A DNA stretch of 64,000 nt from NCBI RefSeq assembly GCF_036895565.1, contig NZ_CP145904.1:2852001-2916000 (forward strand), in the 5' to 3' direction. This document shows, piece by piece, positions 53,401 to 63,100 of the stretch; within the stretch, counting starts at the first letter, position 1, and each line of letters starts with the position of its first letter. The DNA is from Flavobacterium sp. KS-LB2. Lineage in GTDB: Bacteria; Bacteroidota; Bacteroidia; Flavobacteriales; Flavobacteriaceae. The position numbers and the translations under genes are program-made. The notes under the pieces are model-generated. The model did no database searches. It had not been told where the DNA came from and saw only the letters and a list, made by a program, of their open reading frames with translations.

Positions 53401-53610
53401 AGTACCTTTTGCATCGGCCTTAATTTGGTAATTTCCATCAAAATCCGTAGCGGTAGCTTTGGAAGTTCCTTTAATTAAAACGCTTACTCCTGGGATGGGC
53501 AGCCCGTTTTCGTCATATACCTTTCCGTTTACAGTAACATCTTGTGCTTGTGTATAAACTGAGAATAGAATAGATAAAAGACAAAAAATGAACAGTTTTG
53601 TAAATTTCAT
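50500..53610 (-). CDS. susC: SusC/RagA family TonB-linked outer-membrane transporter
   Basis: 1036 residues. Signal peptide MKFTKLFIFCLLSILFSVYTQAQ, a carboxypeptidase regulatory-like domain (VTVNGKVYDENGLPIPGVSVLIKGTS), TonB box region LQEVVVVGYGTQKKSVVTGAI, plug domain with PLWVVDGVVVDGG and IESIEVLKDAASAAIYGTRAA, then a ~22-strand barrel to the terminal F (MLGANLQF). It imports oligosaccharides captured by SusD, powered by TonB. First gene of the unit susC-susD-SGBP-SGBP-GH16. The spacer to the divergent regulator holds a 33-bp tandem repeat. Confidence 0.97.
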   Translation of the reverse strand: MKFTKLFIFCLLSILFSVYTQAQDVTVNGKVYDENGLPIPGVSVLIKGTSKATATDFDGNYQIKADAKGTLEFSYLGYNTAKEAINGRSKVDVNLKPSTESLQEVVVVGYGTQKKSVVTGAISSVKAKDLEKVPNGRIEQALQGRVSGVTIAASSGQPGSASTIRVRGVTTFGDGGNNPLWVVDGVVVDGGGIGFLNQSDIESIEVLKDAASAAIYGTRAATGVILVTTKKGKSGKISVSYNGFSGISAPEKTLNLLNATQYGALLNEKSVAAGGPAIFPNLSALGVGTDWQKAIFNTSAFRYSHELSISGGSDVSNFYASFGLQEQEGIVSTEISNYSKKNFRLNSTHKISKVFTFGQTLGFSRQKTIGIGNTNSEFGGPLSSAINLDPTTPLVETDPVKANDAPYATNPVIRDANGNPYGISSLVGQEMTNPLAYAKTRLGSYGTSDDIVGNAYIEAAITSHIKVRSTFGAKLATWGGQGFTPVFYLSATSNVLKNNYSKYENKSFAWNIENIMTYTNQFGDHNLTVLLGQGSYVDNIGGGLGATLFGLPVTSYKDASFNFDIPQSDRSSYTYDSTHHKLNSLFSRVNYDYKEKYLFTGIIRRDGSSRFGGNNKFGIFPSFNLGWVLTKEDFWKESKVLNTFKIRGGYGVVGNDAIPDFRYLSLVEGGYNYSFGNSGAITTGYANLTLDNPDLRWEETSQANVGFESKFFNDISLTVDLYKKSTKGILRPINIPGYVGVTASPIGNVADMDNKGIEVELGYKKTFGDFNFSVNGNVAYLENKVTYVAADSNYLAGDASFQSMGPVTRTQVGQSYNSFYGFKTAGIFQNQAEINAYTNASGGLIQPNARPGDFRWIDTDGNGSIGDDDKQFLGTNIPKYTFGLTLNLEYKNFDLMAFAQGAAGNKIFQGLRRLDVGNANYQTIALSRWTGEGTSNNYPRLTNDDTNGNFGKMSDFYLEDGDYLRLKLVQLGYSLPSKVVSKIGANKVRFYLTAENLLTITKYTGYDPEIGGGVFGIDKGIYPQARTFMLGANLQF

Positions 53611-53649
53611 ATTTCTAAAAATTTTGGTTAATTAATTAGTAATTTGACG

Positions 53650-53657
53650 CAATATTA
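53650..53657 (-). promoter_or_regulatory. susC promoter -7 box
   Basis: TAATATTG on the minus strand, one mismatch to TAnnTTTG, 39 bp before the susC ATG. No TTG at the -33 position, as expected of an activator-dependent promoter. Confidence 0.4.
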
Positions 53658-53693
53658 TCACTATTTTTTTTATATTCATTTTAATTATTTACT

Positions 53694-53759
53694 ACAAAAA
53701 CACATCAAACACTTTTATAATACTTAACAAAAACACATCAAAATTTTTATAAATACTTA
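53694..53759. promoter_or_regulatory. 33-bp tandem direct repeat upstream of susC, candidate activator sites
   Basis: Two adjacent 33-bp units (53694-53726 and 53727-53759). The first 16 bases, ACAAAAACACATCAAA, are identical; TTTTATAA and TACTTA recur later with small indels. They begin 37 bp upstream of the susC -7 box, where an activator would bind. The rest of the 348-bp spacer (53611-53958) is extremely AT-rich. A TACATTTA at 53941-53948 may be the -7 box of the divergent regulator. Confidence 0.5.
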
Positions 53760-53958
53760 TTTTACAATAAATTAAATATTTTTTAATATTGTTATTTAAA
53801 TGTTAATTTAAATAAAAACCACTACATTTATAAAATAAACAGATATTACATTTTATTTGTAGAATTATTACAAAAAATAGCCTATAAATCATCCTTTTAC
53901 AAATAACCACAAGCACTTCGTTATAATAAAATTCAACTCATACATTTAGACCTTAATC

Positions 53959-56832
53959 ATGAGATTCACTAAACTCCCTATTTTAATTTTTCTGATTGTA
54001 TCCTCTTTAACTACAATCTATAGTCAGGTAAAAAATATAGGCTTACCCGAAATCCGAAATTATAAAAGAACGGATTATAAAGGAGGTACTCAAAACTGGA
54101 ACATTGACCAAGATAAAAACGGTAATTTATATTTCGCTAACAACAATGGTCTATTTCAATTTGACGGGTCATCATGGAAGAAGTACAGTTTGCCAAATGG
54201 ATCAGCTATCAGATGCTTAAAAATTGATGATTTAGGGAAAATTTTTGTGGGAGGCTATGATGAATTTGGATATTTCGAGGCTAATTCAAAGGGAAAACTA
54301 ATTTATTTTTCAGTTTCAAAATTAATTAACAACGATAACATCAAAGCCATAGACTTTATATGGAAAATTCACATTCATAATGGAGAAGTAATTTATCAAT
54401 CTTTTACAAGAGCCTATATTTTCAAAAACCAAAAACTTAAATTACTTGAATCCCCAAACCGGTTTCAATTTTCATTTCAAATAAAAAACAAACTTTATTT
54501 TCAAGACATTTCTTTGGGTATATTGGAATATAAAAACGGAAAATTGCTTCCACTGAAAGGAACTACCGTTTTGAACTCTACTGAAATATGGGGAATGTTT
54601 CAGATGCCAGATAAAAAAATTCTTGTTATAACTTTAGATAAGGGACTTTTTATATACGACAATGAAAGCATCACTCCCTGGAATTCAGAAGCTAATTATT
54701 TTATCAAAAAAAACAGCTCTTTGGGTGGCGTAGCGATAAACGATAGATTTATCGTCCTAAATTCTGTATTAGACGGCATGATTATCTGTGACTTCAACGG
54801 AAATATAATCCAGCACATCAATCATAAAAAGGGGTTGCAAAACAATACCGTACTGACTTCATTTATTGACAATAAAAATAATCTCTGGCTTGGCTTAGAC
54901 AATGGAATTGCCTTTATTAATGAGAGCTCTCCTTTTACCTATTTTGGTTTTAGTTATGATTTAAGTACCGTTTATGCTTCTGCAACTTACAAAGGGAACC
55001 TTTATGTAGCCACTAATCAAGGTCTTTTTTATCATTCTTGGAACAACAGTATTAAAGAAGATTCTTTTAAACTTGTTGAAGGAACAACTGGACAGGCTTG
55101 GAATATTCAAGTGATTGATGATCAACTGATCTGTGCTCATAATAGAGGTGCATTACTCATTTCTGGTGGAAAAGTGATTAAAACATTAGACAATAAATGG
55201 TATTTTGGCTTTAAGCCAATTCCAAACCGGCCTAATTATTTAATTGGGTCTACCTACAATGGATTCACCTTATTTGAAAAAACAACTAGCGGATGGGGCT
55301 ATAAAAATCAAATAGAAGGATTTGATTTATCTGCCAACACCTATGAAGTAGATGAACACAATTTGTGGTTAAAAAAAGATAATTTAATCTACCAGCTGAC
55401 TTTCTCTACCGATTTAGACAAATTTAAATCTATAAAAAGACACAAAAACTTGTCAAATTCTAACAAAGGAATAGGAAGTTTACAACGAATGAAAGACAAT
55501 GTATACTTTCAAACAAACAATCGTTTCTATAGATATTCAGAAGAGCAAGATTTGTTTTTTGAAGACAAAAAAATCAGTATTATATTTAAAGATGTTCCAA
55601 AAATATATGCTTTAACAGAAGATAATTACGGCAATATCTGGTATGTTTTTAGTGAATCATTAGGCGTTTTAATGAAACAGAAAAATGGTAATTATAAAAA
55701 TGAAATTGCTCCTTTTTCTAGTTTAACTGGTAACCTTGTAAACAACTACATCTCCGTAAATACAATTAATCCTGAAAATATATTAATAGGTCTGACTGAT
55801 GGTTTAGCGCATTATAATGCAAAACTACAGAATTATTCCGTGTCAAAACCGATTGCTTTTATACGAAGCTTTTCGTATCCTGGAGAAACAATAATCTTAG
55901 GAAATGGACAAAATAAAATCGAGAGGCTCCGAATACCATATTCAGCAAATCACGTAAAATTCACATTTTCATCTCCAACTTATGAAAATCTAGAAAACGT
56001 ACAATTTTCTTATCAACTAGAAGGCTTTGATGATCGATGGAGTACGTGGTCTTCCATTTCAATCAAAGAATACACTAACTTGAGAGAGGGAGACTATATA
56101 ATGAAATTAAAGGTACGAAATAGTCACGGGATACAATCCCAAGAGGCAAAAGTGTCTTTTACCGTTTCACCTCCTTGGTATAGGCATTTTTTAGCGTATT
56201 TCATTTACCTTTTACTAATTGTTGCCTCAGTATTTTTCATTCGCAACAGAGTAAAAATAAAAATTAGAAAAAACAAATACTACGAAACAATAGAACAACG
56301 AAGACTTTATTTAGAGAAAGAGTCAAAAATAAGACAGGAACAATACGAACTGGAAAAGGAAATTGAAAAATTAAAAAGTAATACTTTACAAATTAAGATT
56401 TTGGCAAAGGACAAAGAATTAGTCAATAACTCGCTGCAAGTGGTTAAGAAAAACAAAATCCTAAATGGAATTATTCATAAGCTAAAAGACATCAATGTCG
56501 AGTCTTTTGATGATTCGACTAAATTCCAATTTACAAAATTAAATAAAAGTATAACTAAAGAGGTGAATGCAGACAAAAGTTGGAAGGATTTAGAAAAACA
56601 CATTAAGAATGTCCATTTTGATTTCCTGAAAAGATTAAAAGAAAAATACCCAACAATATCTCCGCGAGAATTGGATTTATCGACCTACTTATTAATGAAT
56701 ATGTCAACAAAAGAGATTGCCGAAATCATGAATATATCAAACGGAGGAGTAGAACTGGCGCGTTACCGATTGAGAAAAAAACTAGGACTCCACAAAAAAG
56801 AAAATCTGATTGGATTTCTAATGAGCATTTAA
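53959..56832 (+). CDS. Transmembrane propeller / triple-tyrosine / LuxR-type HTH regulator of the PUL
   Basis: 957 residues. Signal-like N-terminus (LPILIFLIVSSLTTIYSQ). A periplasmic beta-propeller of two-component-regulator type over about 30-640 (blades such as NLWLGLDNGIAFI, GNIWYVFSESLGVLM). A Y_Y_Y domain at about 665-735 (FSYQLEGFDDRWSTW). One membrane helix at about 741-763. A coiled coil, then a C-terminal LuxR/GerE-type HTH from about 899 (SPRELDLSTYLLMNMSTKEIAEIM). There is no histidine kinase or receiver domain, so it links glycan sensing to DNA binding in one chain. Divergent from susC, whose upstream direct repeats are its likely target. Confidence 0.9.
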   Translation: MRFTKLPILIFLIVSSLTTIYSQVKNIGLPEIRNYKRTDYKGGTQNWNIDQDKNGNLYFANNNGLFQFDGSSWKKYSLPNGSAIRCLKIDDLGKIFVGGYDEFGYFEANSKGKLIYFSVSKLINNDNIKAIDFIWKIHIHNGEVIYQSFTRAYIFKNQKLKLLESPNRFQFSFQIKNKLYFQDISLGILEYKNGKLLPLKGTTVLNSTEIWGMFQMPDKKILVITLDKGLFIYDNESITPWNSEANYFIKKNSSLGGVAINDRFIVLNSVLDGMIICDFNGNIIQHINHKKGLQNNTVLTSFIDNKNNLWLGLDNGIAFINESSPFTYFGFSYDLSTVYASATYKGNLYVATNQGLFYHSWNNSIKEDSFKLVEGTTGQAWNIQVIDDQLICAHNRGALLISGGKVIKTLDNKWYFGFKPIPNRPNYLIGSTYNGFTLFEKTTSGWGYKNQIEGFDLSANTYEVDEHNLWLKKDNLIYQLTFSTDLDKFKSIKRHKNLSNSNKGIGSLQRMKDNVYFQTNNRFYRYSEEQDLFFEDKKISIIFKDVPKIYALTEDNYGNIWYVFSESLGVLMKQKNGNYKNEIAPFSSLTGNLVNNYISVNTINPENILIGLTDGLAHYNAKLQNYSVSKPIAFIRSFSYPGETIILGNGQNKIERLRIPYSANHVKFTFSSPTYENLENVQFSYQLEGFDDRWSTWSSISIKEYTNLREGDYIMKLKVRNSHGIQSQEAKVSFTVSPPWYRHFLAYFIYLLLIVASVFFIRNRVKIKIRKNKYYETIEQRRLYLEKESKIRQEQYELEKEIEKLKSNTLQIKILAKDKELVNNSLQVVKKNKILNGIIHKLKDINVESFDDSTKFQFTKLNKSITKEVNADKSWKDLEKHIKNVHFDFLKRLKEKYPTISPRELDLSTYLLMNMSTKEIAEIMNISNGGVELARYRLRKKLGLHKKENLIGFLMSI

Positions 56833-56896
56833 TAAAAACCAAAATGCAATCATAGCATATTATGATGGCATTTCTATTATAAAAAACAGCTGTTCG

Positions 56897-58183
56897 TTAT
56901 GTCAAGAAATTTAAAGTTCGCTCCAATGCCATTCCTCTGGATCCTTTTATCAAAATAGTACAATTATTGAATTCAGTCATTGGCAAATCATTTGAAAATT
57001 CTTCAAATGTATTGTAAAACCAAAAGTTGCTTTTTTCAAATTTATTGGCATAAAATGCTGAACCGATAAAATAACATTTCACATTATCTTCATTCGAAAG
57101 CAAGTCAACTATTGCTTTATGCTCTTCCTGACTTTCCTGTCCCAACTCAAACATGTCTCCCAAAATCATTGCTTTATTTGAACTCTCTAACTGCAGAAAA
57201 TTCTCAATAGCTACAGCCATACTGCTTGGGTTTGCATTATAGGCGTCCAGAATAATTTGGTTTGTTCCTTTTGTCAATAGCTGTGACCTATTATTCTCAG
57301 GTACATAACTTTCTAAAGCTTCTTTTATTGATACATTATCAATTGCAAAATACTTCCCAATAGTAAGCGCAGCATTAATATTATTTGCATTGTACAAACC
57401 TATTAAATGCGTTGAAATAATTAGATCAGCATAGTTTATTATCACAAATGGATTTGCATTAACAGATGTGATATTTACATTCGCATTTGTTTTGTTTATA
57501 CCGAAAGAATAGGAGTGTAACAAAATTGACTTTTCTACTTGAATTGGATCTTCCAAATTTATAAAAGCGAGTTTATCACTTGCCGAAAGGTATTGATACA
57601 TTTCACTTTTTCCTTCAATAACACCTTGAACACCTCCAAAACCTTCTAAATGTGCTTTTCCAAAATTAGTGATATAACCATAATCCGGTGTTGCCAATTC
57701 ACATAGAAATTCAATTTCTTTTTTGTGATTTGCACCCATTTCAACTATTCCAATTTCTGTTTCAGTATTGAACGAAAGTAAAGTCAATGGAACACCAATA
57801 TGATTGTTTAGGTTTCCAACAGTTGCTTTGGTATTAAATTTTTTAGAGAGAACGACATGAATTAATTCTTTGGTCGTAGTTTTTCCGTTACTTCCCGTAA
57901 GTGCTATTATTGGCAATTTCAAATATTCACGATGAAATTTAGCAAGATGTTGTAATGCTGTTAAACTGTCGTCAACCAAAATAGTTCTTTGGTCAATAAA
58001 ATAAGATTCGTCATCAATTATGACATAAGAAGCACCTTTGTCTAACGCTTCTTTTGCAAAAGTATTTGCATCAAAACGTTCCCCTTTTATAGCAACAAAT
58101 AAGGAGTTTTTTTCAATCTTTCGGGTATCTATTGAAACCGATGTGCACTTTAAAAATAAACTATGAATGTAATTAATATCCAT
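56897..58183 (-). CDS. murF: UDP-N-acetylmuramoyl-tripeptide--D-alanyl-D-alanine ligase
   Basis: 428 residues, last cytosolic ligase of the peptidoglycan precursor pathway. Mur-ligase order: N-terminal UDP-binding domain (SIDTRKIEKNSLFVAIKGERFD), ATP loop ALTGSNGKTTTKELI (about 94-108), GIVEMGANHKKEI, then LDAYNANPSSM and C-terminal ILGDMFELGQESQEEH. Length is a little short, but all three domains are present. It follows gldJ on the same strand after a terminator, so it probably has its own promoter. Confidence 0.95.
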   Translation of the reverse strand: MDINYIHSLFLKCTSVSIDTRKIEKNSLFVAIKGERFDANTFAKEALDKGASYVIIDDESYFIDQRTILVDDSLTALQHLAKFHREYLKLPIIALTGSNGKTTTKELIHVVLSKKFNTKATVGNLNNHIGVPLTLLSFNTETEIGIVEMGANHKKEIEFLCELATPDYGYITNFGKAHLEGFGGVQGVIEGKSEMYQYLSASDKLAFINLEDPIQVEKSILLHSYSFGINKTNANVNITSVNANPFVIINYADLIISTHLIGLYNANNINAALTIGKYFAIDNVSIKEALESYVPENNRSQLLTKGTNQIILDAYNANPSSMAVAIENFLQLESSNKAMILGDMFELGQESQEEHKAIVDLLSNEDNVKCYFIGSAFYANKFEKSNFWFYNTFEEFSNDLPMTEFNNCTILIKGSRGMALERTLNFLT

Positions 58184-58200
58184 TTGAAACGCTTTAAAAA

Positions 58201-58230
58201 AAGAAAAGCCCTAATCAAAGGGCTTTTCTT
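58201..58230. terminator. Terminator between gldJ and murF
   Basis: Stem AAGAAAAGCCC / GGGCTTTTCTT with an 8-nt loop. On the minus strand it is followed by TTTTTT. It lies 18 bp after the gldJ stop and 18 bp before the murF ATG. Confidence 0.8.
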
Positions 58231-58247
58231 TTTATTTTATAAAAAAT

Positions 58248-59933
58248 TTAATTTCTAGCAGATTTTTTCTTATCAGCTTTAGGCCCTACTCTTGACATAG
58301 CGCATCTAAAACCTATATAATCAGTAGCCATATCTTGTGGAAAATACCTTCTTTGTGCAGGATCTAACCAATACGCTCTATCTCTCCAAGAACCACCTTT
58401 GTACACTCTAACTTCATCATTTATTAAAGTCGTTCTCTTGCTTGATTTATCATATTTTCTAACCATTTTACCTAAACTATCTGTTGTAACATTGTGCTTA
58501 GGAGAGTTATACATGATTTTTTCATCTTTTTGTTTTTCAGTGTCAGATTCTGAAGATCCAAAATTATAATATCTAGTTGATTGCTTATCACCATCTCTAT
58601 AATTAGTATTGTCACTTTTATCAAAATTCTGTCTCAAATACGTTTCTTTTTCATCAACAGGAACTTGCGCAATTTGACCTGGGAATTTTCTAGCAACTAT
58701 TCTACCATTACTTAAAGTATCAAATTTCATATTGGCTGCAGTAACAATTTCAACTTTACCGTCTGCCCCTATTTTATTTTTAGTGTATTGATTTCCTCTA
58801 AAATAATTAAAATCATTGGCTTCATTATCAATTATAGGTCTGTAAACATCTTGCACCCATTCGGCAACATTTCCAGCCATATCATACAATCCAAAATCAT
58901 TTGCAGGATATTTTTTAACCTCATTTGTGATATCAGCACCATCATCTGACCAACCTGCGATTCCACCGTAATCTCCATTACCTTGTTTGAAATTGGCTAA
59001 TTGATCACCTTTACTTTGTCTTTTACCTGAACGGGTGTACCCTCCTGACCAAGGATATTTTTTCTGGCCTTTGTAGATGTTGTATTCTCTTTGCCCTACA
59101 TCAGCGGCAGCCGCATATTCCCATTCTGCTTCAGTTGGCAATCTATATTCAGGCAGCAATATTCCTGAAGAGCGCTGTGCATAAACATTCTTAGGCTCAA
59201 TAACTTTACCGTCTTTTCCAGCTTTTGGTGTTTTTCTACCACCGTTTTTTCCTTTTAATACAATATCTTCATTTCCTCCGTAAGCCAAAGTAGGTGAATT
59301 CAAATACGTCTCAGTATCAAAGTTAGCTTCAGCAGTTACATCTAAGGTTTTAGCATTCTTTTTAAGATATCCATTTTTTTCTAAGAGCGCTTCATTCACA
59401 CGTTGTGTTCTCCAGTTACTGAATTCAACAGCTTGAATCCAATTTACTCCAACAACAGGATATTCAGCATAAGAAGGATGTCTTAAATAATTATTAGTCA
59501 TCGTCTCATTATAACCCAATCTATTTCTCCAAACTAAGGTGTCTGGTGAAGCTCCTTCGTATATATTTTTATAATTTTCTTCAGTTGGTGGATAAACACT
59601 TTTCAACCAATCTAAATAATCTAAATACATAGAATTAGTAACCTCTGTCTCATCCATATAAAAAGACTGAACGTGTTGTTGAGTTGGAGTATTATTCCAA
59701 TCATGCATAACATCATCTTCTACTCTACCCATAGTAAATGTACCACCTTCAACAAAAACTAAACCTGGCCCTGCTTGTTGTTTTTTACTTGAACCTGCTT
59801 TCTTGCTGTCCATATTCCAACCGGTTGCTCTTGAGGTATTTTTGGAACTGGATTTTTTACTACAACTGGAAACACCAATTAATAATAGGATTGCTATCAA
59901 CAATCGTAAACCCAAAATTTTGTTTGCTTTCAT
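58248..59933 (-). CDS. gldJ: Gliding motility lipoprotein GldJ
   Basis: 561 residues. Lipoprotein signal (LLIAILLLIGVSSCSKKSSSK). A formylglycine-generating-enzyme-like (SUMF1) domain: FVEGGTFTMGRVEDD, PTQQHVQSFYMDETEVTNSMYLDYLDWL, YRLPTEAEWEYAA, NDFGLYDMAGNVAEWVQD, and the closing GGSWRDRAYWLDPAQRRY with GFRCAMS. In flavobacteria GldJ is part of the gliding and type IX secretion machinery in the periplasm/outer membrane and is needed to stabilise GldK. It is divergent from porU, its normal flavobacterial neighbour. Confidence 0.95.
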   Translation of the reverse strand: MKANKILGLRLLIAILLLIGVSSCSKKSSSKNTSRATGWNMDSKKAGSSKKQQAGPGLVFVEGGTFTMGRVEDDVMHDWNNTPTQQHVQSFYMDETEVTNSMYLDYLDWLKSVYPPTEENYKNIYEGASPDTLVWRNRLGYNETMTNNYLRHPSYAEYPVVGVNWIQAVEFSNWRTQRVNEALLEKNGYLKKNAKTLDVTAEANFDTETYLNSPTLAYGGNEDIVLKGKNGGRKTPKAGKDGKVIEPKNVYAQRSSGILLPEYRLPTEAEWEYAAAADVGQREYNIYKGQKKYPWSGGYTRSGKRQSKGDQLANFKQGNGDYGGIAGWSDDGADITNEVKKYPANDFGLYDMAGNVAEWVQDVYRPIIDNEANDFNYFRGNQYTKNKIGADGKVEIVTAANMKFDTLSNGRIVARKFPGQIAQVPVDEKETYLRQNFDKSDNTNYRDGDKQSTRYYNFGSSESDTEKQKDEKIMYNSPKHNVTTDSLGKMVRKYDKSSKRTTLINDEVRVYKGGSWRDRAYWLDPAQRRYFPQDMATDYIGFRCAMSRVGPKADKKKSARN

Positions 59934-60141
59934 ACTCTTTCGTAGGTAATAATTTTAAGTGTCGCAATATAATAATTAACCATTAACCGACATCATACTT
60001 TTTAATAATTTTAGACGGCTTAATTTTAACAATAAATTATATATCAAAACGCAAATTTATAATATTTATTATTTAAATCACACGAAATGGTTTATTTTTA
60101 CTGATAAATAATAACCCACTATTAATCACGTTAAAAAAACG

Positions 60142-63100
60142 ATGAGAAAAATACTTTTAGCTTATTTGAGCTTAATTCCTTTTGTTTCTTTTGCTCAAAT
60201 TAAAGGTGATGCCGTTATTGAATGGACAGATAAAAAAGAAATGTCGTATGGAGACTTCAAAGTCATAATCCCTCAATTTACAGGGAGTAGTTTTCATTAT
60301 GATGCTTCCCAAAATGCGTTATTTTATACTTTAAAAGTAAAAGAACCAGTTACGTTTAATGAAGGAAAAGTTACAATCACAAATGCAACTTATGAAACTA
60401 TCGCGACTTCTCAACTAGGCGATTTAACCGGCGAAAACATTCCTAAAACAATAAATGCCTCGTTAAAAGTCAGCATTTCTCGAGATACTAATGAGGCATT
60501 TATTAACTTTTCACCTATCATTAAGGACGACTTTGGATACAAACGAATCAAGTCATTCTCGTATGAAGTAGAGAACAACACTACTAGACTTTCACCATTA
60601 AGTAAAAACACAAGTACAAATAGCATCGTTAATTCTGTTTTAGCAACTGGAAACTGGTACCAATTTTATGTTGAAAAATCAGGTGTCTATAAAATCACAA
60701 AATCTTTTTTACAGCAATTAGGATTAGACGCAAACACATTAGACCCCAGAAAAATAAAAATATATGGTAATGGCGGACGCATGCTCCCGTTATCAAACAG
60801 TATTTTTTACCCCAATGACTTGGCTGAAAATGCCATTCAAATCAATGGCGAAGCTGACGGAATTTTTAACAATGAGGATTATATCCTTTTTTATGCCGAG
60901 GGAATTGACACTTGGAATCAAGAAAGTCTAACCTTTACTAATCTCTACGATACAAAATCCTATTATTACATTACCATACAAGGTGGTGATGGAAAAAGAA
61001 TCGAGACTATGGCTCAACCCAGCGGAAATAGTAGCTTGACCGTAACTTCTTTTGATGATCATCAATACCACGAATTGGACCTTATAAATATAGCACGATT
61101 GGGTCGTCAATGGTTTGGCGAATCATTCGAAGTTAAAGACGAACAAGAATTTGATTTTAATTTCCCTAATATCGACTCATCAACCCCCGTAAAAATTTCA
61201 CTAACAGCCGCTTCTGCTGCATTTACGGCCACCACTTTAAATGTGTCTGCAAATGAAACTACGGTTGGTACCATTTCTTTCCCTGCCTTGAATAAAAATT
61301 CAGAAACAGCGTTCTATTTAGGTTCTTTGCCAATCAACAGCAATTTCAACGGTTCTGAAAACATAAAAATAAAACTAAAATACAACAACAATGGCGTGCC
61401 AGGCTCCAGAGGTTTTCTTGATAACATCAGACTTATCGCCAAGAGAAAACTACAAGGCTACGGAAAACAGTTCCATTTTCAATACGATCAGTCCAGTTCT
61501 AATTTTGGGATTGTAAATTACAGTATTTCAAATACAACAACTATTCCTCAAATTTGGGATGTTACTGATATACATAATGCAACCAAAATCGAAAACTCTA
61601 ATCAAAGCACCTTAAATTTTAAAGCAAACTTAGGTGAACTGAGAAAATATATCGCTTTAGACGCCTCAGACTATTACACTCCATTAAAAGATACCAAATC
61701 AAAAATCGCAAATCAAAACATAAAAGGTACCATATTCAAAAACAGACAAGGCCAATTTCAAGATATTGATTACGTTATTATCACTCCAAATATTTTAACT
61801 TCACAAGCTGAAAAACTAGCAACATTTCATCGTTCCCATTCGAATTTAAATGTAAAAGTTATCCCTTTAGAATCGATATATCAGGAATTTTCTTCTGGGA
61901 AACAAGATGTTGCAGCAATACGAAATTGCATAAAATATATTTATGAAAATGCTTCTGCAACAGAAAAAAGAGTGCGGTTTGTGAATCTTTTTGGGGATGC
62001 TTCTTACGATTTCAAAAATAGAATCTCTGGAAATACTAATGTAGTACCTATTTACCATGCTTTGAACAGTAGTTCAACTGGCGAATCATCCTTTGCTTCA
62101 GATGATTTTTTTGGGCTAATGAATCCATCAGAGGGAAATATCGTTTCATTTTTTGGAGGAATTGACATTGCTGTTGGTAGAATGCTGGTTAATGACACCA
62201 AACAAGCCGAGGAAATGGTCAATAAAGTAATCGAATATCATGACCTAAAATCCTACGGAAGCTGGAGAAATAACTTCGCCCTAGTATCTGATGACTCCGA
62301 TTTATTATCTGATGCCAGTTTACAAAACAGGCAAAACATCCTTGCCAACACAATTGCTACCGAGAAACCATTTCTAAATGTGAATAAAATTCTTTTAGAT
62401 TCGTATGTCCAAGAAGCGTCAGCAGGAGGTTCAAGATACCCAAAAGCGAGAACAGACTTTTTCAATGCTTTCGAAAAGGGAGCTTTGGTGTTTAATTATT
62501 TAGGACATGGTGGCGAAGATGGCTTATCAAGTGAGCGTATATGGGAAAAATCAGACGGGCAAAATTTAAGCAATCAATATAAGTATCCTTTATTTATAAC
62601 TATCACATGTGAGTTTTCTCGATTTGACAATCCTTTAAGACCTACAGCTGGAGAATACACCTATTGGAATCCAAAAGGCGGAGCAATTGCAATGATTACC
62701 ACCATTCGTTCCATAGGGCAATTCAGTGCAGAAAATTTCAATGACTTGCTTACAAAAAATTTATTATCCTACAATTCCAATCAATATACTTCAATCGCAG
62801 AAGCGCTTAGAATTTCAAAAAACAGCAATCCAAATTCAGCCACCAATGTTGTTTTTTACATAGGTGATCCCGCATTAATGCTTGCTATTCCAAGGCCAAA
62901 AATTAGATTAACTAAAGTAAATGATATTCCGGTCACCCAAACCATTGATGATTTTAAATCATTATCAAAAATGAAACTAACCGGAGAAATTACAGATGAG
63001 AACAACAATCTTCTGACAAATTATAACGGAGAAGTTGCTATAACTATTTTCGACAAAACAGTTTCAAGAACAACATACAATAACGACGGAAACAGTCCGC

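Noticed and set aside
53611-53958. CRISPR-like array from the repeats upstream of susC
   Set aside because: Only two units, directly adjacent without spacers, imperfect, and no cas genes in the window.
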